A DNA stretch of 64,000 nucleotides from Caballeronia calidae (GTDB lineage: Bacteria > Pseudomonadota > Gammaproteobacteria > Burkholderiales > Burkholderiaceae), in NCBI RefSeq assembly GCF_900044055.2, contig NZ_FCOX02000037.1, positions 1 through 64,000 of the forward strand, given 5' to 3'. The notes beneath the pieces were generated by a model. The model did no database searches and was not told where the DNA came from. It saw only the letters and a program-made list of their open reading frames with translations. Numbering within the stretch: position 1 is the stretch's first letter; each line of letters starts with the position of its first letter. Shown in pieces: positions 42,766 through 51,791 of the stretch. The position numbers were made by a program, and so were the translations under genes.

Positions 42766-44541
42766 ATGGAAGAGACGATCATCGAACCCCGAGTGGAGCA
42801 AACCGCCGTGCTGACGCCTGCCGAGAGCGTGACGTTGTGGCTGGAGTCTTTTGAAACGGCGCTGAATACGGGTGACCGTGCGGCGATGGACCGTCTGTTC
42901 ATCGAGGATTCGCACTGGCGGGATCTGTTTGCGATTACGTGGAACTTGACGCCTTCGGACTCACGCGAGGTGGTAGTTTCGACCTTCTTGCGCGAGCAAC
43001 CGCGCATACAGGCCTGTGCCTTCAAGATCGCTGAGGGGCACACGCAACCGCGCCGTGTGACGCGCGCCGGTGTGGAAATCATTGAAGCCATTTTCCAGTT
43101 TGAAACTGCGGTCGGCCGTTGCCTGGGTCTTTTGCGTCTCCCCGCGTCCGAACCGCAGAAGGCCTGGGTCATCAGCACCTCGTTGCGGGAGTTGAAGGGC
43201 TTTGAGGAGCCGGTAGGTGATAAGCGCCCGGATGGCGCGAGCAAGCGCACCTTCGGGGGGCAGGCGTGGGGCGAACGCCGAGCGCAGGAGCAGGAATACA
43301 CCGATCGCGAACCGGCTGTCCTGATTGTCGGCGGTGGCCATAATGGTCTGTCGATTGCGGCACGCCTGCGGCTGCTCGGTGTGGACGCGCTGGTGGTCGA
43401 GCGCCTGCCGAGGGTCGGCGATGTTTGGCGTAAGCGCTACAGCGCGCTTGCGCTGCACAATGAGATCCATCTGAACCACATGCCGTACATGCCTTATCCG
43501 TCGAGCTGGCCAAAATACCTGCCGAAGGACATGTTGGGCGACTGGCTGGAAGCGTATGCCGTCGCGATGGAATGCAACGTCTGGACGAGCAGCACATTTG
43601 TACAGGGAAGTTACGACGAGGCGCGTGGGGAGTGGACGGCGCGCGTGCGTCGCGGCGATGGAACGGAGCGCGTACTGCATCCGCGCCACATTGTGTTTGC
43701 CAACGGCGTGGTTGGTGAGCCGAGGATGCCTGACGTGCCTGGGCTGAAGGATTTCGCGGGCAAGCTGATCCACGCGCAGGGCTTTGAGAGCGGCGCGCCG
43801 TGGAAGGGCAAGAACGTGCTGGTGCTGGGTGTGGGCAACAGCGCGCACGACATCGCGCAGGACCTTCATGGTCACGGCGCGAACGTGAAGATGATCCAGC
43901 GTGGCTCGCTGACGGTGTTCAGCGTGAAGGCGGCAAGCATTAATCACGCGATTTACTACAAGGAGAAGCTGCCGCTGGAGGACTGCGACCTTATCGCGAC
44001 CAGCAACACGGCAGAGGTGCTGCTGCGCGGCTACAAGCTGGCGACGCAGCGCATGATCGAGATCGACAAGGACCTGATCGAAGGGCTGCAGGCGCGAGGG
44101 TTCAAGCTGGACTTCGGGCCGGAGAATGGCGGTCATCAGATGAAGATTCGCAGGAACCACGGTGGCTACTATCTGAACGTGGGATGTTCTGACCTCATCA
44201 TTAGCGGAGATGTGGGCCTGATTCACTACGAAGACATTGACCGTTTTGTGCCGGAAGGTGCGCTGATGAAGGACGGGCGCATTGAGAAGGCGGACCTGGT
44301 GGTAGCGGCGACGGGCTACTACCCGCCGACGGACGTAGTGCGCGAGCTTTTGGGCGAAGAGATTGTTCAGAAGATCGGGCCGATCTGGGGCACGGACAGC
44401 ACTGGCGAGATGGCCAATATGTACAAGCCGACCCCGCAGAAGGGCCTGTGGTTCACGGGCGGTGGCTTTGCGCAAGGTCGAGTCTGGTCACACTATGTCG
44501 CCCTCCAAATCAAGGCGCGCGAAGCTGGCCTCGTGTCCTAA
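42766..44541 (+). CDS. Flavin-containing/Baeyer-Villiger-like monooxygenase 1, 591 aa
   Basis: FAD- and NAD(P)H-dependent oxygenation of an unknown substrate. An N-terminal SnoaL/NTF2-like domain (about 15-140, VTLWLESFETALNTGDRAAMDRLFIEDSHWRD) precedes the monooxygenase. FAD-binding GGGHNG is at 189-194. The fingerprint FxGxxxHxxxF is at 330-340 (FAGKLIHAQGF), closer to FMO than to true BVMO (which ends in Trp/Pro). NADP-site GVGNSAHD is at 355-362. The C-terminal FATGY-like motif is AATGYYPP. ATG with GAGGAC upstream. It is followed 16 bp later by a lyase gene. Nearly identical to the gene at 60858-62633. Confidence 0.9.
   Translation: MEETIIEPRVEQTAVLTPAESVTLWLESFETALNTGDRAAMDRLFIEDSHWRDLFAITWNLTPSDSREVVVSTFLREQPRIQACAFKIAEGHTQPRRVTRAGVEIIEAIFQFETAVGRCLGLLRLPASEPQKAWVISTSLRELKGFEEPVGDKRPDGASKRTFGGQAWGERRAQEQEYTDREPAVLIVGGGHNGLSIAARLRLLGVDALVVERLPRVGDVWRKRYSALALHNEIHLNHMPYMPYPSSWPKYLPKDMLGDWLEAYAVAMECNVWTSSTFVQGSYDEARGEWTARVRRGDGTERVLHPRHIVFANGVVGEPRMPDVPGLKDFAGKLIHAQGFESGAPWKGKNVLVLGVGNSAHDIAQDLHGHGANVKMIQRGSLTVFSVKAASINHAIYYKEKLPLEDCDLIATSNTAEVLLRGYKLATQRMIEIDKDLIEGLQARGFKLDFGPENGGHQMKIRRNHGGYYLNVGCSDLIISGDVGLIHYEDIDRFVPEGALMKDGRIEKADLVVAATGYYPPTDVVRELLGEEIVQKIGPIWGTDSTGEMANMYKPTPQKGLWFTGGGFAQGRVWSHYVALQIKAREAGLVS
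42809..44541. repeat. Direct repeat copy A (monooxygenase), 1.73 kb
   Basis: Matches 60901-62633 at a constant offset of 18,092. I see about ten differences, all synonymous: three in the first 35 bp and seven after about 44,116, with the middle 1.27 kb apparently identical. The flanks are unrelated except for the shared operator upstream. Confidence 0.9.
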
Positions 44542-44557
44542 GACTGTGAGCCGATGT

Positions 44558-45451
44558 ATGAAAAAACCCACCAAAACCCTCCGCGAGTTGCTGGAACGTG
44601 ACGGCGCCCTTTTGAGCGCTGGTGTGTTCGGTCCGATGCCCGCAAAAATTGCGGAGCAGGCCGGGTTCGAAACCGTCTACATGGCGGGCGGCGGTACTGC
44701 GCTGGCGCGGGCGGGATACGCGGACCTCGGCCTCATGACTCTAACCGAGATGGCCGACAATGCCGCGGCGATCGCCCAGTCGGTGGAGGTACCGGTGATT
44801 GCCGACGCCGACACGGGCTTCGGCAATCAGTTGAACGTGCAGCGCACGGTCCGCGAGTACGAGCGCGCAGGCGTCAGTGCCATCCACCTCGAAGACCAAG
44901 TCTTTCCCAAACGATGCGGTCATATGGAAGGAAAGAGCCTCATACCGATTGAAGAGGCGGTTCAGAAGATTCGCGCGGCAGTGGATGCGCGGTCCAGTCC
45001 CGACTTTTTGATCATCGCACGGTGCGACGCGCTCACCGTCGCTGGGATGGAAGAAGTAGTGCGCCGAGGCGAATCCTATCTGGAAGCGGGAGCTGACATG
45101 CTGTTCGTCGAGTCGCCACGCTCGATCGATGAAATCGCAGAGATCCCGAGACGCCTGCCCGGTAAGCATGTATTCAACATGGCATCAAGCGGTAAGACGC
45201 CGATCCTGTCCGTGGATGAAGTGGGCCAGTTAGGCTACAAGCTTATGCTCGTTCCGAACTTCGCCACGCTCGCTGCCATCAAAGCGATGAGAGAAGTGCT
45301 AACAGAAATAAAGTCGACCGGGACAGTCGCCGGCGTAGTCGATCGATGTGCGACCTTTGCTGAGTTCACAGCACTCGGCGGCCTAAAGGAATTGCAAGAG
45401 ATAGAAAAGCGATTTGGCGTTTCTTCACCCGCGACAGCGTTTCAAAAGTGA
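44558..45451 (+). CDS. Isocitrate lyase/PEP mutase-family lyase 1, 297 aa
   Basis: Mg-dependent C-C lyase of the PrpB/2,3-dimethylmalate-lyase/carboxyphosphonoenolpyruvate mutase group, usually releasing pyruvate, glyoxylate or a related oxo-acid. ATG 44558, 16 bp after the monooxygenase stop. Motifs: AGVFGPMPAKIAEQAGFETVY, IADADTGFGN (83-90, Mg ligands), and LEDQVFPKRCGH with catalytic Cys120. The intact KRCGH favours lyase over mutase activity. C-terminus ends FGVSSPATAFQK. Same gene order (monooxygenase, then lyase) is repeated at 51.8-54.5 kb. Confidence 0.88.
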   Translation: MKKPTKTLRELLERDGALLSAGVFGPMPAKIAEQAGFETVYMAGGGTALARAGYADLGLMTLTEMADNAAAIAQSVEVPVIADADTGFGNQLNVQRTVREYERAGVSAIHLEDQVFPKRCGHMEGKSLIPIEEAVQKIRAAVDARSSPDFLIIARCDALTVAGMEEVVRRGESYLEAGADMLFVESPRSIDEIAEIPRRLPGKHVFNMASSGKTPILSVDEVGQLGYKLMLVPNFATLAAIKAMREVLTEIKSTGTVAGVVDRCATFAEFTALGGLKELQEIEKRFGVSSPATAFQK

Positions 45452-45462
45452 GAATTGACTTC

Positions 45463-46011
45463 ATGCGTATCTCAAAGTGGACCCCCGAACAAAAAGCGCA
45501 ACCGACGGAGCTCGTCGATGCGATTCTCGAGCGCCGCGGCGGCAAACTGATAGACCTTGACCGCGCTCTGCTCTGGAGCGAGCCGTTGGCCCGCGCCTGG
45601 AACGTGTATCTGAAGGGGGTGCGCACTGGGCTTGGGGTAAGCCGAAAGCTCCGCGAATTGGGCATCTGCACCGTGGCGCTTATTACCGGCGCGCACTACG
45701 AATATCACCACCATGCGCCAGATTTTCTAGCAGCCGGTGGAGCCCAGGAAGAACTGGACGCACTGAAGGAATATCTCGAGTTGAGTAACAGCGATGCGCT
45801 CCAAGGGATGGGTAGAGACGAAGCGCTTGTCATTCGCTATGCGGAACAGATGACGCGCAATGTCCAAGTTGACGATGCTCTTTTCGCGCTTCTCAAAGAG
45901 CGTTTCGACACCCCAGAGCTCGTGGAGATTACGGCGTCGATTGCAACGTACAACATGGTTGCACGCTTCCTCGTGGCACTCGGTGTAACACCCGAAGACG
46001 AGCACAGATAA
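45463..46011 (+). CDS. Carboxymuconolactone decarboxylase/AhpD-fold protein, 182 aa
   Basis: ATG 45463 (MRISKWTPEQKAQ), or GTG 45448, which overlaps the lyase stop (GTGA). CMD-like helical fold: RALLWSEPLARAWNVYLKGVRTGLGVSRKLRELGICTVALITGAHYEYHHHA. The region where AhpD enzymes carry C-x2-C reads AHYEYHHHAPDF, so no redox Cys pair exists; the three His could bind a metal or act as acid/base. Third gene of the monooxygenase-1 cluster. Confidence 0.85.
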   Translation: MRISKWTPEQKAQPTELVDAILERRGGKLIDLDRALLWSEPLARAWNVYLKGVRTGLGVSRKLRELGICTVALITGAHYEYHHHAPDFLAAGGAQEELDALKEYLELSNSDALQGMGRDEALVIRYAEQMTRNVQVDDALFALLKERFDTPELVEITASIATYNMVARFLVALGVTPEDEHR

Positions 46012-46105
46012 CGCGTCTACGAATCCTGGGCATTTTGATCAGCCTAGTCAGCCGAATTTAGCGCAGGCTAGGCAAAGTTTTTCCTACTCTATCTGTACAA
46101 AAAAG

Positions 46106-46528
46106 ATGACTGCGAAAACTCACTTCTCTCACGTCAAACCGGGCGACACGGCGTTCGAGAGCGGCGGCCTGCGCGACTTTTTCGCTTATCGCGACCTTGG
46201 GATTGCCAAGGCGACGGAAGGCAAAGTGGTAGCACAACTCGTTCGAGCCAACGCTCAACCCGAGGCGGGAACGGGCTGGCACGTACATGGCGCTGAATTC
46301 CACATCGTGTACATGCTCAAGGGCTGGGCAAAGTTCATGTATGAGGGGCAAGAGACTCTAGTCTCGGCGGGGGATTGCGTACACCAGCGCCCGGGGATCC
46401 GTCACTTTCTCTTCGACTATTCGCCGGATATGGAATATCTCGAAGTAGTTGGACCGGCTGATTTTTCGAGCGTAGGCGTGGACGGGCCGTGTGCAGTGCC
46501 AGCCCCGAGTCGTTGGAGTAGGGACTAA
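46106..46528 (+). CDS. Cupin-domain protein, 140 aa
   Basis: Small single-domain cupin. Motif 1 GTGWHVHGAEFHIVYMLKGWAKF carries the His-x-His...Glu-type metal ligands, and motif 2 GDCVHQRPGIRHFLFDYS the last His. Likely a metal-dependent isomerase, dioxygenase or hydrolase acting on the catabolic intermediate. It follows the CMD gene by 94 bp, with inverted GCCTAG/CTAGGC in the gap (about 46045-46075), which may be regulatory. Confidence 0.85.
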   Translation: MTAKTHFSHVKPGDTAFESGGLRDFFAYRDLGIAKATEGKVVAQLVRANAQPEAGTGWHVHGAEFHIVYMLKGWAKFMYEGQETLVSAGDCVHQRPGIRHFLFDYSPDMEYLEVVGPADFSSVGVDGPCAVPAPSRWSRD

Positions 46529-46740
46529 TAGTCCCGGCGCGGTACCTTCTCGGTGCTGCGCCGAGTTGAAGGGATGAGCGCTTCGTTTCTCACACGGTGC
46601 CAAGATGCTTCCCATTCTGCGCAAAGGTATTTTCCCCTTCGTCGTCGGCCCACGCTTAAGCGGGGGCTATACTTGTTGGCGGCAGTTTCTGCTCCAGCGA
46701 CAATCAAAATTCCACTGAGCTTGTGAAAACTATCCCTGTT

Positions 46741-47520
46741 ATGACGACCGATCAGAAAGTGCACAGCGATGCTTCCTTGGACGAAGAGACGAGCCGCCGT
46801 CTCGCGGATCTCGATGCCGTTTTCAAGTCTGGTCAAGTATCAGAAGGGCTTCGACGCAATGCGCCAACCCTGCATGCGGCAGCCTCGAACTTTTGGGACA
46901 TGGCGTTCAGGCCGAGTGCTCTGTCTCCGCGCATGAAGGAACTCGTCCTCGTCGCGCTTCATGGGACCGTGACCGCGCTCGACTCGGAGGCAGTGCACAG
47001 GCATGTTCGTCGAGCGCTTTCGGCAGGAGCAAGCCCGCTGGACGTGATTGATGTGTTGACGACCATCGTCAGTGCAGCCAATCATGCCCTTTACTTTGCA
47101 ATGCCAGTCTTGATCGGCGAACTGAAGGAATTGGGACATTCGGACGCAGAAGTTCCGCCGCTAACCCCCGAGGCCCAGGCAATCAAAGACGCGTTTATTC
47201 GGGAGCGCGGGTTCTGGAACGAACAGCGAGACGTTCTTGCTCGAATGATGCCGGAGTACTTTGCTGACTTGTCGCAGATCTCGACTGTGTCGTGGAAGGA
47301 TGGCTCGCTTACGAGAAAAGAACGGGAACTGATCTGTGTCGCAATTGACTGTACCGTGACGCATACATTCGAGCCGGGTCTACGCATCCATATCCGAAAC
47401 GCTCTCAAGGAAGGCGCGACCGCGGACGAAGTCCTCGATGTTTTTAAGCTTGCCTCGGTGATCGGGATGGAGGGTTACATCCTCAGCGCAGAGGCGTTGT
47501 TCGAGTCTCAGACTAGTTGA
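46741..47520 (+). CDS. Two-domain carboxymuconolactone decarboxylase-like protein, 259 aa
   Basis: Two CMD-fold repeats: about 20-115 (MAFRPSALSPRMKELVLVALHGTV, RHVRRALSAGASPLDVIDVL) and about 140-255 (LTRKERELICVAIDCTVTHTF, IHIRNALKEGATADEVLDVF). The C-x2-C redox pair of AhpD is absent in both. Start ATG 46741 or GTG 46723 (six residues longer). Part of the same co-directional cluster as the monooxygenase, lyase and cupin, so an isomerase or decarboxylase step is likely. Confidence 0.85.
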   Translation: MTTDQKVHSDASLDEETSRRLADLDAVFKSGQVSEGLRRNAPTLHAAASNFWDMAFRPSALSPRMKELVLVALHGTVTALDSEAVHRHVRRALSAGASPLDVIDVLTTIVSAANHALYFAMPVLIGELKELGHSDAEVPPLTPEAQAIKDAFIRERGFWNEQRDVLARMMPEYFADLSQISTVSWKDGSLTRKERELICVAIDCTVTHTFEPGLRIHIRNALKEGATADEVLDVFKLASVIGMEGYILSAEALFESQTS

Positions 47521-47633
47521 TTCCGTGCAGCCGGAAGTCAAGTCCAACCCGGCTGTAGAGGCCAGCATGATGACAGAGGCGGGAGATGTTCCCAAACGTC
47601 AAGACCGCCCAATTAAATGAAGGAGATGAACAT

Positions 47634-48986
47634 ATGCAGGCGCTCGAGCAAAGCAAAGCGAGAGGTGAAGTTCGGGATTGCGCCAGCGCGACTGGATGTG
47701 CTGACGGGTTTCTCGAACGGCGGGCAATTGGAAGGGCAACGAAGAGGCTCGTTCCGTTCATCCTCCTCTGCTACTTTATCGCGTATCTCGACAGAACGAA
47801 CATAGGCATTGCGGCGCTCCAGATGAATAAGGACATCGGGATCACAGCGTCTCAATTCGGATTTGGCGCGGGTCTCTTCTTCCTGATGTACTGCTCGATG
47901 GAAGTGCCCTCAAATGTTTTGATGACCCGCTTCGGAGTCCGTCGCTGGGTTGCGCGGATCATGCTTACATGGGGTGTCGTCGCAGCGGGAATGGCCTTCG
48001 TCAAGGGGGCGAATAGCTTTTACACGATGCGGGCACTTCTTGGGCTAGCGGAGGCCGGCTTCTTTCCCGCAATGCTTTACTACCTCACCACGTGGTTTCC
48101 CACCGCCTATCGCGGTCGTGCGATTAGCTACCTGCAGGTAGCCGGACCTATGTCGTTCCTGATTGGCGCGCCAATCTCAAGTGCGCTTCTTGGTTTCGAT
48201 GGGCACCTAGGGTTGCGCGGCTGGCAATGGATGTTCATTCTCGAAGCGGTCCCGGCGATCCTCCTTGCAGGGCTCGTACTTTTCATGCTTCCAGACGACC
48301 CGAAAAGTGCGAAGTGGCTGTCGCCGGATGAGAAAAACTGGCTCACTTCCAAGCTCGCCGCAGAGGAAAAGCAACGCACAGATGTTCGAGAATACACCGT
48401 AATCGAGGCGATGCTGGAACCGCGGGTTCTACTCCTAGCCCTTGTTCATTTCAACCTCGTTTTAAGCGTGTACGGTGTTGGCTTCTTCCTTCCACAGATT
48501 GTGAAGGGTTTTGGCCTCGACAATTTTCACGCTGGGCTTGTATCCACCATCCCGTATGTAGCCGGGTGCGCCGGAATCATTTGGCTCGGCCGTCGATCTG
48601 ACGCGAAGAAGGAACGTCGGATGCACACCGCTGTGCCGCTCATGGTTGCGGCTGCCGCTCTGATTGTTGCGGCGACGACGCAGACCCTTGCGGTCAAGAT
48701 GGTGGCGTTTAGCTTTGTGGCGTTCGGCGCATATGGCTGTGTTTCAGCGTTTTGGACACTTCCTTCAACTTTCCTCAGCGGTGCAGCGGTAGCTGGTGCC
48801 ATTGCTATCATCAATTGCATCGGCGCTCTGGGTGGATTCGCGGGTCCTTGGGTGATGGGACTTGTGAAGGACGCTACGGGAAGCTTTTCCGGAGGACTTT
48901 TCTTTCTCGCGTTAATGGACGTTATTGCTGTGGCGATAATCTTTTCCCTGTCTAGCTTGAGGGAGCAACACGGTCACATGGCGTAG
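47634..48986 (+). CDS. MFS transporter, anion:cation symporter (ACS) family, 450 aa
   Basis: ATG 47634 with AAGGAG at about 47620-47625 decides the start over the longer frame. TM1 motif FILLCYFIAYLDRTNIGIAALQM is the ACS hallmark (D-R-x-N-I), followed by MEVPSNVLMTRFGVRRWVARIM, GLAEAGFFPAMLYYLTTWFP and LPDDPKSAKWLSPDEK in the central loop. Typical substrates are organic acids such as phthalate, tartrate or glucarate. Last gene of the monooxygenase-1 cluster and convergent with MHS transporter 2. Confidence 0.9.
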   Translation: MQALEQSKARGEVRDCASATGCADGFLERRAIGRATKRLVPFILLCYFIAYLDRTNIGIAALQMNKDIGITASQFGFGAGLFFLMYCSMEVPSNVLMTRFGVRRWVARIMLTWGVVAAGMAFVKGANSFYTMRALLGLAEAGFFPAMLYYLTTWFPTAYRGRAISYLQVAGPMSFLIGAPISSALLGFDGHLGLRGWQWMFILEAVPAILLAGLVLFMLPDDPKSAKWLSPDEKNWLTSKLAAEEKQRTDVREYTVIEAMLEPRVLLLALVHFNLVLSVYGVGFFLPQIVKGFGLDNFHAGLVSTIPYVAGCAGIIWLGRRSDAKKERRMHTAVPLMVAAAALIVAATTQTLAVKMVAFSFVAFGAYGCVSAFWTLPSTFLSGAAVAGAIAIINCIGALGGFAGPWVMGLVKDATGSFSGGLFFLALMDVIAVAIIFSLSSLREQHGHMA

Positions 48987-49263
48987 TCGCATGTAATAGA
49001 TCGTCGTTTATCAAAACGTCGCGCCCTCCGATATCGAGCCGCTCGCGCAACAATAGCGCAGCGGCTCTTTTCTTAGCTACGCGGCTTTAGGCAGCCCAGC
49101 AGACAACGAGTGTCATCAGTCGCATTAATGCGCCAAAGCATGGGAGCATGCCGAATCTGTTTTCTAGCCTAGTCATCGATGGCCTAACCCAATAGAGCAC
49201 GGGAGGGGCGGCACGAGTAGGTTCACTCAGGCAGCCCTTCCGTGGACTTCCAAGCCTGATGCG

Positions 49264-50601
49264 CTAGGCCCTTTCGCTGATGGGAGACTCGGTCAGGATC
49301 TGGGTAGATTCCACAGCTTCAGAATCCGCAACTGAAGTGTGCAGGTCGACATCCTTGGTTTCCGGCAGGAACTGAACCATGAAGAAGTTCAAAACGGCAA
49401 ATGCCGTTACGTACCAACCCGGTGCTAAAGGCGACTTCAGCACGCTGACAAGCCATGCGCATACAAGGGGGGTGGTCCCGCCAAGCACGGCGACCGTAAT
49501 TTGATATGCAATTGCATGAGAAATCGCGCGAGATTGAGTCGGGAAAAGCTCGGTGCTGGTGACGGTGCATGTCGCGCCATATAAGCCGATGCCAATGCCA
49601 AGAGCCACCTGTCCGAGGACGACCTGTAACTGCGATCCGTGCGCTGCAAGCCAAATAGCAGGGTACGCAACCATTGCAATCCACAATGTGCCGACTGATA
49701 GCAGGGTCTTCCGGCCGTACCGATCGCTCAACGTGCCGCTCACCGCTCCAAGGATGGCGTAGACGAAGATTCCCGCACCATTTGCGAGCAACGCGGTCTT
49801 GGAGTCCATCCCAACTTGTTTCACAAGGAAGGTGTACATAAATCCAAGGAGCAAGTAAGCGGTGACCGCCTGTACCGGCATCAACATCGCGACGTAGAGC
49901 ATCGATTTGCGAGCGGGACGGGAGATACTTCGAAGCATGCTATTGAATTCCGCATTGCGGACTGCGAACAGGTATTCCTCAGGCTCTTCCAGTTTCTTCC
50001 GCATTTGAAAGCCGACGATACCGATCAAACCACCAATCAGGAACGGCACCCGCCAACCCCAATCCGCGTAAAGCTCCTTACCGATGACAGTCTGAAATCC
50101 AAGAAGAACGACCGTCACAAAAAACAGAGGAAGAGTGGCAAACGTGAATGCGATGCCGACCCAACGCCCTCGTCTCCCTTTGGGCGCCGACTCCATGATG
50201 TAAATTATGCCGCCGGTGAACTCGCCACCTAGTGCGAGCCCTTGGGCGAATCGACAAAGAATAAGGAGAGTCGGGGCAGCAATGCCGATCTGCTGATAGG
50301 TCGGCAATACTCCGATCGCTGCAGTTGCTACTGCCATGAGCCAGATAGTGATGGCAAGTACCCTTACGCGACCGACCTTGTCTATCAGGTAGCCGAAGGC
50401 GATACCTCCGATCGGTCTGGCCAAGAAGGCCACCGCATAGACGGCGAATGTGCTTAAGAGCGCGCTTGACGAATCTTGGGAGGGGAAAAAATGTGCAGCA
50501 ATCAATGGTATAGAAAAAGCGAAGACGGTGAAGTCGTAGATCTCACCTAAGTTGCCTATGGAAATCGCGCCAATCTTGCGTCTAGCACCGTTTGAGGACA
50601 C
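49264..50601 (-). CDS. MHS-family MFS transporter 2, 445 aa
   Basis: Close paralogue of the protein at 34112-35449: same length, same GTG start with GGAGACAA, same ARRKIGAISIGNLGEIYDFTVF opening, and near-identical central and C-terminal TM segments (YLLLGFMYTFLVKQVG, LGIGIGLYGATCTVTSTELFPT). Differences concentrate in the cytoplasmic loop around residues 225-240 and at the C-terminus. Proton-coupled uptake of a carboxylate is likely. Convergent with the ACS transporter. Confidence 0.9.
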   Translation of the reverse strand: MSSNGARRKIGAISIGNLGEIYDFTVFAFSIPLIAAHFFPSQDSSSALLSTFAVYAVAFLARPIGGIAFGYLIDKVGRVRVLAITIWLMAVATAAIGVLPTYQQIGIAAPTLLILCRFAQGLALGGEFTGGIIYIMESAPKGRRGRWVGIAFTFATLPLFFVTVVLLGFQTVIGKELYADWGWRVPFLIGGLIGIVGFQMRKKLEEPEEYLFAVRNAEFNSMLRSISRPARKSMLYVAMLMPVQAVTAYLLLGFMYTFLVKQVGMDSKTALLANGAGIFVYAILGAVSGTLSDRYGRKTLLSVGTLWIAMVAYPAIWLAAHGSQLQVVLGQVALGIGIGLYGATCTVTSTELFPTQSRAISHAIAYQITVAVLGGTTPLVCAWLVSVLKSPLAPGWYVTAFAVLNFFMVQFLPETKDVDLHTSVADSEAVESTQILTESPISERA

Positions 50602-51623
50602 GGCTTGTCTCCTGTTCTAGTTTAGGTTTCCGGTCCGGTTGTCACCGGGCCGGTCAGAATCGGCGGATCCACTTCCCTTAAGATGCAGATGTTCGCGAGA
50701 GACATAAGAGGAATGGAGGCCGAAACAACGTTTTCATTCTAGAAACGCAGGCTCGCGCTCACCATGTAGTTCAACGGCAAACAGAATTGCTTCTGACGCA
50801 AAGGAGGCGCTCACCACAGGGCACAGTGGTCGGTGCCATGGATGGGTGAATGAAAATTTGTAAGCGCAGCCGCGCTCGCAGCTGGAGCGCCCATGAAAGA
50901 CGATATGTCCAAAATTTGCGCATGTGGTGACCGCCTGCGCCGGAGCGGCCACATGAGTTAGGCACTCTGGAGGAGCGCACGGGCTAACTTGCTCGGTTGT
51001 AAGAACCGCGGCATGCTCGATTTCATCGTCGCAGGCGCTGGCAATCTCCGAACTGGCGAGGCACTGCCAGTGTATTACGGCTCATTTGAGCGAGCCGTTG
51101 TGGCCTCCCCCGTACGCCTTAGGGGCTCGCCCAACACGGTACGAATTGGAGGCCGTCGGTCTGGAGGGCGCGACTATCCGGCAGCGTGTTTGCTTGCGCG
51201 TCATCCTCCGGCAAACATTCTAGCCGAGACCCCGCGTTGAGATGTGCGCTTTCCTTCCCGGTTCGCCGAATTTCGTGGACGCCCTCCCGTGTGCGAAAAC
51301 TATGAGAGCGCTGGAACGTCGCTGCACTCCTGTTCCAACGAGCATGACATGGCTGAGGTCGCATTCGCGACGTAGGTGGCCACGGCTTGCACTGGTGCAG
51401 AAAACGCATGACGAACCAGGCCACGCTGCTGGATTGATGAGATTTCGAACGGAATTGCTGGCATCAAGTCCGCGCCGAGAATCAGTTTGATGCGGCCTAC
51501 GTGACGCTGCGGCGTCGAACAAGCCGTACGTAAGCCGGAGCCTTCTGCGTGCGAGCTATCACGACAAGACCCGCATGGATAAACATTCATCCCATCTGGG
51601 ACGATCACTCCGCGATATACGCG
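50602..51623. other. Large gap with a possible porin-like relic
   Basis: Over 1 kb without a convincing gene. On the minus strand, 50739-50771 reads NYMVSASLRF then stop, a typical outer-membrane porin C-terminal strand, but the reading frame upstream is broken. Also, 16-18 bp around 50,882-50,897 match the sequence at the glcB start (CTGGAGCGCCCATGAA). These hint at decayed duplicated sequence. Confidence 0.3.
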
Positions 51624-51690
51624 TTTTGCGTTACGCGCAAAAATCATTGGCCTGTGTGGCGACTAGTCCGAATACTCCTCCAGTTTTAAT
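51624..51690 (+). promoter_or_regulatory. LysR-type operator and promoter of monooxygenase gene 2
   Basis: Extended palindrome TTTTGCG-N5-CGCAAAA (51624-51642), containing TTGC-N7-GCAA at 51626-51640. TTGGC follows at +21 (51647), CTAG at +37 (51663) and -10-like TTTAAT at 51685-51690. Spacing equals that of the other two monooxygenase promoters although the rest of the sequence differs. Confidence 0.75.
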
Positions 51691-51791
51691 ATCCTCAGCA
51701 CACCCTGCTAAGTCACCTTGGAGGCGAGTTGGAGATTATGGATCAACAGACATTTTAAGAAGACCGCAAACTGAAAAATGGCCCTGATGCG

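Noticed and set aside
42961-44475. 504-residue minus-strand ORF inside monooxygenase 1 (and its twin at 61053-62567)
   Set aside because: Antisense shadow of a well-identified gene. It was useful only because its near-identity between copies confirms how few base differences exist.
51300-51420. MHS-transporter relic on the minus strand (APVQAVATY motif)
   Set aside because: Only about eight residues match the carrier, and the DNA similarity is weak and not extended by either flank.
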